The notes below the pieces were generated by a model. That model saw nothing but the letters and a program-made list of their open reading frames with translations. It was not told where the DNA came from and searched no databases. The position numbers and the translations under genes are program-made. From positions 124,001 to 188,000 of the forward strand of contig CAVUBL010000022.1 in the NCBI GenBank assembly GCA_963739795.1: a stretch of 64,000 nucleotides of DNA, in the 5' to 3' direction. This document shows, in pieces, positions 57,815 through 64,000 of this stretch; positions within the stretch are counted from its first letter, which is position 1, and each line of letters starts with the position of its first letter. Source of the DNA: CAVUBL01 sp963739795 (GTDB lineage: Bacteria > Acidobacteriota > Thermoanaerobaculia > Multivoradales > DATKCC01).

Positions 57815-58008
57815 CGGAAGCTCTCCCTATCTCCAGGTGCTGCATGGGAATTCGTTGGATTCGTGGGCCGCGCAAGGGCCTGTTGGGCTTAAAGCTCAGG
57901 ACCCGCAGGGCACGGCGCGGGTGTCCAAGCATACCAGTCTGGCCATCTGCCTCCCCCGAGTCGAAGAAACGGGTGGGAGAGGGAACCAGGGTGAGGCGGG
58001 TGATCCGA

Positions 58009-59412
58009 TCACACGTGGATCGCGTGCCCCGCCGCGGCGTGGGCCGCCTCGTGCATCGCCTCGCCCAGGGTCGGATGGGCGTGGATCGTCTCGATCAGCT
58101 CCTGGTTGGTGGTCTCGAGGTGGAGCGCCACGCACGCTTCGGCGATCAGGTCGGTGGCGTGGATGCCCACGATGTGGACCCCCAGGACCTCGTCGTACTT
58201 GGTGTCGCGGACGATCTTGACGAAGCCGGCGGTCTTGCCCTCGATCACTGCTTTGCCCAGGGCGGAGAACGGGAACTTGCCCACCTGGATCTCGTAGCCC
58301 CGCTCCTTCGCCTGGGCCTCGGTGAGGCCGACGTGGGCGACCTCGGGATCGCAGAAGGTGACCATGGGGGTGAGGTCGTAGTCGATGGGGCGCACCGTCT
58401 TGCCCGCCATGTGCTCCACCGCCAGGATGCCCTCCGCCGAGGCGACGTGGGCCAGCCACGGGGTGTCGACCACGTCGCCGATGGCGTAGACCCCCTCGGC
58501 CGTGGTCCGCATCAGCTCGTCCACCCGGACGTATCCCCGCTCGTCGATCTCGACGCCGGCCTCCTCGAGCCCCAGGTCCCGGGTGACCGGGGCGCGGCCC
58601 ACGGCGACCAGGAGCTTGTCCGCCTCCACGGTCTCCTGCCCCTTGGGGCCCTCCAGGGTCGCGCGCACTCCGCCCTCGGTCAGCTCGGCGGCGGCGAGCT
58701 TGGTGCCGGTCTTGAGGGTCATCCCCCGCTTGCGGAACACCCGCGCGACCTCCTTGGAAGCCTCTTCGTCCTCCAAGGGGAGCACCCGTGGGAGCATCTC
58801 GACCAGGGTGACCCGGCTGCCGAAGCTCGTGTAGACGGAGGCGAACTCCGAGCCCACGGCGCCGGCGCCCAGGACGATCAGGGACTCGGGCACCTGGCGC
58901 AGCTCGAGGAGGTGGTCGGAGGTGAGGATGCGCTCGCCGTCGCTGGGCGCCGGAGGGATCTCCCGGGGCACGGAGCCGGTGGCGATCAGCACGTTCTTCG
59001 CCCGGTAGGTCGTCTTGGCGCCGTCGGGGGCCTCGACCTCCACCTCGTGAGGGCCGACCAGGCGACCGCGGCCCCGGATGCCCTCGACCGTGTTCTTCTT
59101 GAACAGGAAGGCCACGCCCCGGGCGTTCTTGTCGACCACCTGCTCCTTGCGGTCCATGGTCTTCTCGATGTCCAGGGAGGCTTCCGAGACGTCGATGCCC
59201 ATGGTGCCGGCCTCGCGGATGCGCTCCAGGAGGTCAGCGGTGTGGAGCAGGGCCTTGGTCGGGATGCAGCCGCGCAGCAGGCAGGTGCCACCGTAGCGCT
59301 CGTCCTTCTCCACCACGGCGGTCTTGAGGCCGAGCTGGCCCGCCCGGATTGCGGCCACGTAGCCGCCCGGCCCGGAGCCGATCACGATCACGTCGTACTC
59401 TTGCTGCGCCAT
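58009..59412 (-). CDS. lpdA: Dihydrolipoyl dehydrogenase (E3)
   Basis: 467-residue FAD disulfide oxidoreductase that reoxidises the lipoyl groups of E2 and reduces NAD+. FAD motif GSGPGGY (12-18); redox pair Cys44 and Cys49 in GGTCLLRGCIPTK; NAD site LGAGAVGSEF; second FAD motif VYAIGDVV; catalytic His in HAHPTLGE. The first-half sequence CLLRGC differs from the common CLNVGC but keeps the Cys spacing. ATG 59412, with GAGGGAG just upstream. The E2 gene follows 194 bp later; the gap shows no clear terminator. Confidence 0.95.
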   Translation of the reverse strand: MAQQEYDVIVIGSGPGGYVAAIRAGQLGLKTAVVEKDERYGGTCLLRGCIPTKALLHTADLLERIREAGTMGIDVSEASLDIEKTMDRKEQVVDKNARGVAFLFKKNTVEGIRGRGRLVGPHEVEVEAPDGAKTTYRAKNVLIATGSVPREIPPAPSDGERILTSDHLLELRQVPESLIVLGAGAVGSEFASVYTSFGSRVTLVEMLPRVLPLEDEEASKEVARVFRKRGMTLKTGTKLAAAELTEGGVRATLEGPKGQETVEADKLLVAVGRAPVTRDLGLEEAGVEIDERGYVRVDELMRTTAEGVYAIGDVVDTPWLAHVASAEGILAVEHMAGKTVRPIDYDLTPMVTFCDPEVAHVGLTEAQAKERGYEIQVGKFPFSALGKAVIEGKTAGFVKIVRDTKYDEVLGVHIVGIHATDLIAEACVALHLETTNQELIETIHAHPTLGEAMHEAAHAAAGHAIHV

Positions 59413-59479
59413 ATCTGTGTCTCCCTCGGGAGTGGAGTCGGGAATGCGAGCCGGCCCGAGCCGGGGCCGTCGGCCGGGG

Positions 59480-60340
59480 CTACCCCTCGACGGGCTCGGC
59501 CCGGAGGCGGCCCCGCGGGTCCTCCGCCAACCGGGCCACGGGCCGGTCCGCCTCGTGCTCGAAGATGCAGGTCCAGGAACCTTCCCGTGCCCGATCCAGC
59601 CAGATCTCCTTGGTCTCCATGGTGGTCACGGGGAACAAATCGTACCCCATGACCCAAGGAGTCGGGACGTGGGCCCGGGTGGGCACCAGGTCGGCGAAGA
59701 AAAGGCCCCGGGCCGCACCTTCGCCGTCCGCCCCGTCGCCGTCGAGGGCGACCACGCACATGTCCCGGTTGTGCCCCGGCGCTTTGACCGCCCGCACCCC
59801 GGCGACCGGCTCGGCCTCACCGTCGAAAAGCTCCACCACCCCGGCCTCGAACAGGGGCTCCCAGTTGCGCGGGTCGTAGCTCGCCCGGTCGCGGGAGTTG
59901 GGACGGCGAGCGTGGTCCACCTCGCCGCGCTCGATCCAGTAGCAGGCGTTGGGAAAGGTCGGCGCCAGGCGCCCGCCCTGCTCCCGGGTGTTCCAGCCGC
60001 AGTGATCGAAGTGGAGATGGGTGTTGAGGACGTGGGTCACGTCCCCCGGCTCGTAGCCGGCGCGCCGGATCGCCTCGGGAAGGGTGACCCGGTCGGCGTC
60101 CAGCCTGAAGATCGACCGGAACTTCTCGTCGCCCTTGTCGCCGATGGCGGTGTCCACCAGCAACAGGTCGTCGCCCCGGGCGACCAGCAGGCAGTTGGTG
60201 ACCATCGTGATCCGGTTCTCGGCGTCGGCCGGCTTCTTCTTCTCCCACAACGGCTTGGGCACGACGCCGAACATCGCCCCCCCGTCCAGGCCGAAGGTGC
60301 CGTCGTTCACGAGGGTGATCTGAAGCTCGCCGAGGCGCAT
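59480..60340 (-). CDS. MBL-fold metallohydrolase
   Basis: 286-residue metallo-beta-lactamase-fold hydrolase. The zinc motif HLHFDHCGW is near residue 107, with further ligands in APGHNRDM and the FADLVPT segment (Asp). The wide N-terminal strand set (ITLVNDGTFGLDGGAMFG) resembles the lactonase/quorum-quenching-like group, but the substrate is unknown. ATG 60340 begins MRLGELQITLV; the 20 in-frame codons above it have no strand pattern. It diverges from the outer-membrane protein gene at 60603 and precedes lpd by 67 bp. Confidence 0.85.
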   Translation of the reverse strand: MRLGELQITLVNDGTFGLDGGAMFGVVPKPLWEKKKPADAENRITMVTNCLLVARGDDLLLVDTAIGDKGDEKFRSIFRLDADRVTLPEAIRRAGYEPGDVTHVLNTHLHFDHCGWNTREQGGRLAPTFPNACYWIERGEVDHARRPNSRDRASYDPRNWEPLFEAGVVELFDGEAEPVAGVRAVKAPGHNRDMCVVALDGDGADGEGAARGLFFADLVPTRAHVPTPWVMGYDLFPVTTMETKEIWLDRAREGSWTCIFEHEADRPVARLAEDPRGRLRAEPVEG

Positions 60341-60602
60341 GGGCGGAAGTGTACAGGATCGTTTCGGGTTGAAACTTTCGGGGTCGGGCGCCGTCCTCAA
60401 AGGAGGGCGGTATCTAGTGACCGGCCAGTACCGGGCCTCACCTCTGGTGTCTCAAGCTCCCTCGAATCAGGGACTTGCTTCCGACGGCGCGAGGTGGCAT
60501 CCCGGTTGCTGCACACCGGGTCAGGTAGGACCGAGCACACCGGACCGATCCGCCGGACCGGCTCCGGAACCAACGAATCATCGGACTCGAGGGAGAGAGA
60601 GA

Positions 60603-61310
60603 ATGAGCACCACGACCCGAATCCTACAAACCGTCGCCGTCGCGGCGGCTTTGGCCGCTCTGGCGGCCCCCGTGTCGGCCCAGTACTACCGTGGGGATCA
60701 CGCACTGCGCTTCCGCGCCGGCCTCTTCGAGCCGGACGGCAGCTCCCAGTACTGGTATGACGCCAACGACCTGTTCACCGGCGGGACGAGCGACTTCCAG
60801 GACACCATCGGCGGCATCGACTACCGCATGGGCCTGGGCGGTGGCAGCCACCTCAGCCTGCTCTTCTCGGCCAGCGGCTACGAAGGGCAGTCCCAGCGCA
60901 CGTACCGGAATTTCGTGGACAACCAGCAGAATGAGATCCGCAGCCGTGCGACCCTCGACATCTCGTCGGTCACGGCCGGGCTGATGTTCCAGTTCGCCCC
61001 GCAGGCGCCCGTCCGTCCGTACGTGGGCGCGGGCGGCGGGTACTACTTCTGGCAGCTCAAGGAGTCGGGGGACTTCATCGACTTCGGATCGTCGAACACG
61101 ATCTTCCACGACCGCTTCAAGGACGACGGCCAGACGCTGGGCTACTACTGGCTCGCCGGCCTGGCGGTGCCCTTGAGCCCCGACTGGTCGCTGTTCGCCG
61201 AGGGCCGCTGGCACAAGGCGGAGGACACCCTGAACGGTGACTTCGCCGGTCTGGGCAAGCTCGACCTTTCGGGCCGGGAGATCTCCGCCGGCTTCGCCTG
61301 GTCGTTCTGA
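60603..61310 (+). CDS. Outer-membrane beta-barrel protein (OmpA/OMP_b-brl-like)
   Basis: 235 residues. Signal peptide 1-26 (cut VSA|QYY). The mature part alternates hydrophobic and polar residues in about eight strands (DHALRFRAGLFEPDG, YRMGLGGGSHLSLLFSAS, RPYVGAGGGYYFWQLKES, WSLFAEGRWHK) and ends in GFAWSF, the aromatic C-terminal signature of outer-membrane barrels recognised for BAM assembly. Function unknown; small barrels of this kind are often structural. ATG 60603 follows GGGAGAGAGAG. A strong hairpin at 61321-61348 lies just after the stop. The 262-bp upstream gap shows no clear promoter. Confidence 0.85.
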   Translation: MSTTTRILQTVAVAAALAALAAPVSAQYYRGDHALRFRAGLFEPDGSSQYWYDANDLFTGGTSDFQDTIGGIDYRMGLGGGSHLSLLFSASGYEGQSQRTYRNFVDNQQNEIRSRATLDISSVTAGLMFQFAPQAPVRPYVGAGGGYYFWQLKESGDFIDFGSSNTIFHDRFKDDGQTLGYYWLAGLAVPLSPDWSLFAEGRWHKAEDTLNGDFAGLGKLDLSGREISAGFAWSF

Positions 61311-61320
61311 CCGCAGCACT

Positions 61321-61348
61321 GGGCCGGCGGGCTCCAACCCGCCGGCCC
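61321..61348. terminator. Bidirectional hairpin between omp and lexA
   Basis: GGGCCGGCGGG and CCCGCCGGCCC form a perfect 11-bp stem with a 6-base loop between two convergent genes. A T-tract is weak on both sides, so it is a strong-stem terminator for both directions rather than a textbook one. Confidence 0.7.
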
Positions 61349-61350
61349 GC

Positions 61351-61992
61351 TTATCCAAACTTTCTCATTAACCCCACCACAATCCCCTGAATCTTCACGT
61401 CCTTCGCCGGGACGTAGATCGGCTCCATGTTCGGGTTGGCCGGCTGCAGCCGTACCCTCTTGCCCTCGGGGTAGAACTGCTTGAGGGTCGCCTCGTCGCC
61501 GACCAGCGCCACCACCATCTCCCCGGGCGCGGCGAGCTCCCGGAGCTGGACCACGACGTAGTCGCCGTCGAAGATCCCCTCGTCGATCATGGAGTCCCCC
61601 GCGACGCGCAGGACGTAGTGGTCCCCGGCGCCCCGCCCGGCCAGGAGGTGGCTGGGCACGGCCAGGGTCTCGTCCCCGGCGACGGCCTCGATGGGCTTGC
61701 CGGCGGCGATCCGGCCGAAGAAGGGCAGCTCCACCTCCGGCGGTCCCTCCGAGGGTTGCACCGACTCGCGGACCAGCGCGATCCCCCGCTTCTGGTTCCG
61801 CGCGCGCTCCACGAAGCCCTTGTCTTCGAGGAGCTTGAGGTGCTTGTAGACAGTTCCGTACGACGAGTAGCCGAAGCGCTTTCGGATCTCGAGGTGGGTC
61901 GGCGAGATTCCGTGCTCACGCCGGAACTCCCCGATGAAGTCCAGGATCGCTTTCTGCCGCTCGGTTAGGTAGTCTTTGCGCGGTTTCGCCAT
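61351..61992 (-). CDS. lexA: LexA repressor
   Basis: 213-residue SOS repressor. The winged-helix DNA-binding domain is residues 8-70 (ILDFIGEFRREHGISPTHLEIRKRFGYSS). The autocleavage site is Ala97-Gly98 in RIAAGKP; the catalytic dyad is Ser134 (AGDSMI) and Lys171 (EATLKQF). RecA* stimulates cleavage after DNA damage. Two ATGs fit (61998 and 61992); 61992 is preferred because the -10 element ends at 61999, so transcription would begin at about this ATG, implying a leaderless mRNA. Divergent from the M16 peptidase gene at 62109. Confidence 0.94.
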   Translation of the reverse strand: MAKPRKDYLTERQKAILDFIGEFRREHGISPTHLEIRKRFGYSSYGTVYKHLKLLEDKGFVERARNQKRGIALVRESVQPSEGPPEVELPFFGRIAAGKPIEAVAGDETLAVPSHLLAGRGAGDHYVLRVAGDSMIDEGIFDGDYVVVQLRELAAPGEMVVALVGDEATLKQFYPEGKRVRLQPANPNMEPIYVPAKDVKIQGIVVGLMRKFG

Positions 61993-61998
61993 GGACAT

Positions 61999-62028
61999 AT
62001 CGTACAGCGGTAATTTCGCGTAAGTCAA
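61999..62028 (-). promoter_or_regulatory. lexA promoter
   Basis: Reading leftwards: TTGACT (62028-62023), an 18-bp spacer, TACGAT (62004-61999). The spacer contains a loose palindrome (TACGCG and CGCTGTA, 62022-62003), a possible self-repression site. The -10 ends directly before the first ATG. Confidence 0.65.
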
Positions 62029-62061
62029 GAACCGCCTCCAAACGCTTGAAAACAGGGTGCC

Positions 62062-62090
62062 TTGACGGAGCTCGAGCGCCCATCTAGACT
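62062..62090 (+). promoter_or_regulatory. Promoter of the M16 peptidase pair
   Basis: TTGACG (62062-62067), a 17-bp spacer, and TAGACT (62085-62090). Expected start of transcription near 62097, 12 bases before ATG 62109, so the leader is very short. Confidence 0.6.
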
Positions 62091-62108
62091 GCGTTGCCTC
62101 CCCGCCCC

Positions 62109-63401
62109 ATGTCCCTCGCCGCCCCATCCGCCACCTCCCAGCAACAGCTCGAAGAGCACCGCCTGGACAACGGTCTGCGGGTCGTCCTCCTCCCCGACGA
62201 CCGGCTCCCCCTGGTGACCGTGAACCTCTGGTACCACGTGGGCTCGAAGAACGAGCACCCGGGGTTGACCGGTTTCGCGCACCTGTTCGAGCACATGCTC
62301 TTCCAGGGCAGCGAGCACGTCGGCGACAGCGACCACTTCCGGTACATCCAGCAGGCGGGCGGCGTGGCCAACGGGTCGACCTGGTACGACCGGACCAACT
62401 ACTACGAGACTCTCCCGGCCCATCACCTGGACCTGGGCCTCTGGCTGGAGTCGGACCGCCTGGGTTTCCTCCTGCCGGCGCTGACCGAAGAGAAGCTCGA
62501 GACCCAGCGCAGCGTGGTGATGAACGAGCGCCGGCAACGGGTGGACAACCAGCCCTACGGGCGTGCCTCCGAGCTCTTGAACGCGCTCCTCTTCCCCGCC
62601 GATCATCCGTACCACTGGCCGGTGATCGGCTACATGGAGGACATCGCCGCCGCGACACTGGACGACGTGCGCCGCTTCTTCGGCACCTACTACTCGCCGT
62701 CCAACGCCGTGCTCACCCTCGTCGGTCACTTCGCCCCGGACGAGGCTCTGGAGCGGGTGGAGCGCTGGTTCGGGCCCCTCCCCGCGGCGGCCCGCCCCGC
62801 GGCGGTCATCCCGCCGGACCCGAGCTTCACCGGCGAGCGCCGCGAGCGCATGGCGGACGACGTCCGCCTGGCCCGGGTCTACCTCGGGTCCCTCGCCCCC
62901 CGGTACGGCGAAGCGGGCTGGTACGCCGGCGACCTCCTGTCCCGGATCCTCACGTCGGGCAAGTCGAGCCTGCTCCACGAGGACCTGGTCTACCGCCGGG
63001 AGCTGGCGCGCCAGGTCTCCGCCTACGAGCTGCCCACCGAGGTCCCGGGCACCTTCACAGTGGTCGCCACGGTGCGCCCGGACCGTGACGTGGGCGAGCT
63101 CGAGCGGGAAATCGTCGGCCACCTGGAGCGGCTCGCGGCCCACGGGCCGAGCGAGCAGGACCTGGAGCGGGCGCGCAACCAGGCCCTCACGGATCTCTTC
63201 GAAGACTTCCAGAGGCTCGAGTCCCGGGCCGACATGCTGTCCCAGTGCGCCACCTACCTCGACGATCCCGGGCTGTCCCTGAGCGAGGCCGAGAGGTATT
63301 CGGTGGTCGACGCCGCCGCCGTGCGGGAGTTCGCCCGGCGCTACCTGGTGGAGGGCGGCCGGGCCGTGGTGACCGTCGAGCCCCGGGAGACGGCGGCGTG
63401 A
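62109..63401 (+). CDS. M16 family zinc peptidase, active subunit type
   Basis: 430-residue pitrilysin-family peptidase. The inverted zinc motif HLFEH (58-62) is intact, with the third ligand Glu about 76 residues later (VVMNERRQRVDNQPYG region). Two M16 domains follow (the second begins near 200: RLARVYLGSLAPRYGE). No clear signal peptide, so location is uncertain; close relatives are periplasmic or act on signal peptides. ATG 62109 is used; in-frame codons above it (62094) are possible. Its stop overlaps the next gene's GTG by 4 bp, pairing it with an inactive-type partner. Confidence 0.92.
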   Translation: MSLAAPSATSQQQLEEHRLDNGLRVVLLPDDRLPLVTVNLWYHVGSKNEHPGLTGFAHLFEHMLFQGSEHVGDSDHFRYIQQAGGVANGSTWYDRTNYYETLPAHHLDLGLWLESDRLGFLLPALTEEKLETQRSVVMNERRQRVDNQPYGRASELLNALLFPADHPYHWPVIGYMEDIAAATLDDVRRFFGTYYSPSNAVLTLVGHFAPDEALERVERWFGPLPAAARPAAVIPPDPSFTGERRERMADDVRLARVYLGSLAPRYGEAGWYAGDLLSRILTSGKSSLLHEDLVYRRELARQVSAYELPTEVPGTFTVVATVRPDRDVGELEREIVGHLERLAAHGPSEQDLERARNQALTDLFEDFQRLESRADMLSQCATYLDDPGLSLSEAERYSVVDAAAVREFARRYLVEGGRAVVTVEPRETAA

Positions 63402-64000
63402 GCCTCCCGCTCCGGCCCCGGGTCGATCGGAGCCGGCCACCGGCACCCACCGCAGTCGAGCCGTACACCTTCCCAAGCTTCGTGCGCCGGACGCTGCCCG
63501 GGGGCCTGGAGGTCGTTCCTGTGCCCATCGAACGAGCCCGCCTGGTGAGCCTGGACCTGGTCTTCCCGGCAGGTGCCGATTTCGATCCCCCGGGGGCCGC
63601 CGGGACCGCCACCCTGGCCGCCGGCCTCCTGGACGAGGGGACCGAGGAGCGCACCGCCCTCGAGATCGCCTCGTCGGTCGAGCGCCTCGGCGGGGTTCTC
63701 GACTCCGGGGCCGACTGGAGCGTGGGCTCGGCCTCCGCCCAGATGCTGGCCGAGCATCTGGAGCCCGGCCTCGAGCTGCTGGCCGAGATCGCCACCCGCG
63801 CCACCTTCCCGGAGGAGGAGGTGGAACGCGCCCGCCGCAACCGGCTGACCGACCTGCTCCGCCGCCGGGACTCGCCGAGCGTCATGGCGAGCGATCACTT
63901 CTCGGCCCAGGTCTACGAAGGCACCCGCTACGGCAAGCCGCTGGTCGGTACCGCCGAAGAGGCCGCGGCCCTCGAACGGGACGGGCTGGTCGCCTTCTAC
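63398..64000 (+). CDS. M16 family peptidase, non-catalytic subunit type (cut by window end)
   Basis: Starts at GTG 63398 (GTGA overlap with the preceding M16 gene) and is open at 64000, giving the first 201 residues. The fold is M16 (TLPGGLEVVPVPIERARLVSL, then a helical region), but the zinc motif is lost: the segment reads TLAAGLLDEGTEERTALEIA where His-x-x-Glu-His would be. This is the pattern of the second, inactive subunit of alpha/beta M16 peptidases, which helps bind substrate. The remainder lies beyond the window. Confidence 0.88.
   Translation, partial: MSLPLRPRVDRSRPPAPTAVEPYTFPSFVRRTLPGGLEVVPVPIERARLVSLDLVFPAGADFDPPGAAGTATLAAGLLDEGTEERTALEIASSVERLGGVLDSGADWSVGSASAQMLAEHLEPGLELLAEIATRATFPEEEVERARRNRLTDLLRRRDSPSVMASDHFSAQVYEGTRYGKPLVGTAEEAAALERDGLVAFY

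Noticed and set aside
57960..58008. Second copy of the REP-like element of 28919
   Set aside because: Only the GGGAGAGGG half and a GTGAGG-like tail are present; no left arm, so it is not a convincing copy.

Overview
This is a high-GC window from a Gram-negative bacterium. It has an outer-membrane beta-barrel, lipoboxes, a lipoprotein cytochrome c and a Zn-type LexA/MutL housekeeping set. The style of the genes fits Acidobacteriota of the Thermoanaerobaculia/Vicinamibacteria kind: long GC-skewed genes, many GTG starts, 1-4 bp start/stop overlaps, large surface-glycan gene sets and NrtR-controlled nadABC. That placement is inference; no rRNA marker is present and I found no tRNA, CRISPR array or intact transposase.

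Bases 1-39,700 are mostly a cell-surface glycan region. It opens with the 5' part of a receiver/HD-GYP regulator. It then carries glycosyltransferases (GT2 at 1590; GT4-type at 19263, 27590 and 28981), a nucleotidyltransferase, two NAD-dependent epimerases, an acetyltransferase, a PIG-L deacetylase, a flippase, a methyltransferase-like protein and six polytopic membrane proteins, several clearly GT-C-like. Four alkaline-phosphatase-superfamily enzymes are interleaved: three sulfatase-like and one type I phosphodiesterase-like. All four end in the same L-[KR]-ALGY tail, and the three sulfatase-like ones have Thr where sulfatases have Cys/Ser. The region also holds a tandem pair of secreted paralogues (9136-12076), a fatty acid desaturase, an RhlE helicase and a dockerin-bearing SGNH hydrolase.

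Bases 37,191-37,772 are a non-coding array of palindromic elements joined at CTAG sites. They carry four copies of a small hairpin unit whose stems change in a compensated way.

Bases 39,697-61,310 are mainly housekeeping, mostly on the minus strand: a BTAD-type activator with a collagen-like linker, quinone oxidoreductase, acyl-CoA dehydrogenase, EamA transporter, asnS, rnc, a flavodoxin-like protein, mutL, a cytochrome c, nadC-nadB-nadA, nrtR, lipB, a 2-oxoacid dehydrogenase E2 gene, lpd and an MBL-fold hydrolase. A convincing promoter and two NrtR-type palindromes lie between nrtR and nadA. NAD synthesis, lipoylation and the lipoylated, NAD-reducing dehydrogenase subunits are thus neighbours. 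The window ends with lexA and a divergent M16 peptidase pair (active plus inactive type).

Two genes, the GT4 gene at 27590 and the E2 gene at 56388, are each broken by a single missing base in a C/G run. The E2 gene is normally important, so sequence error is the likeliest cause.
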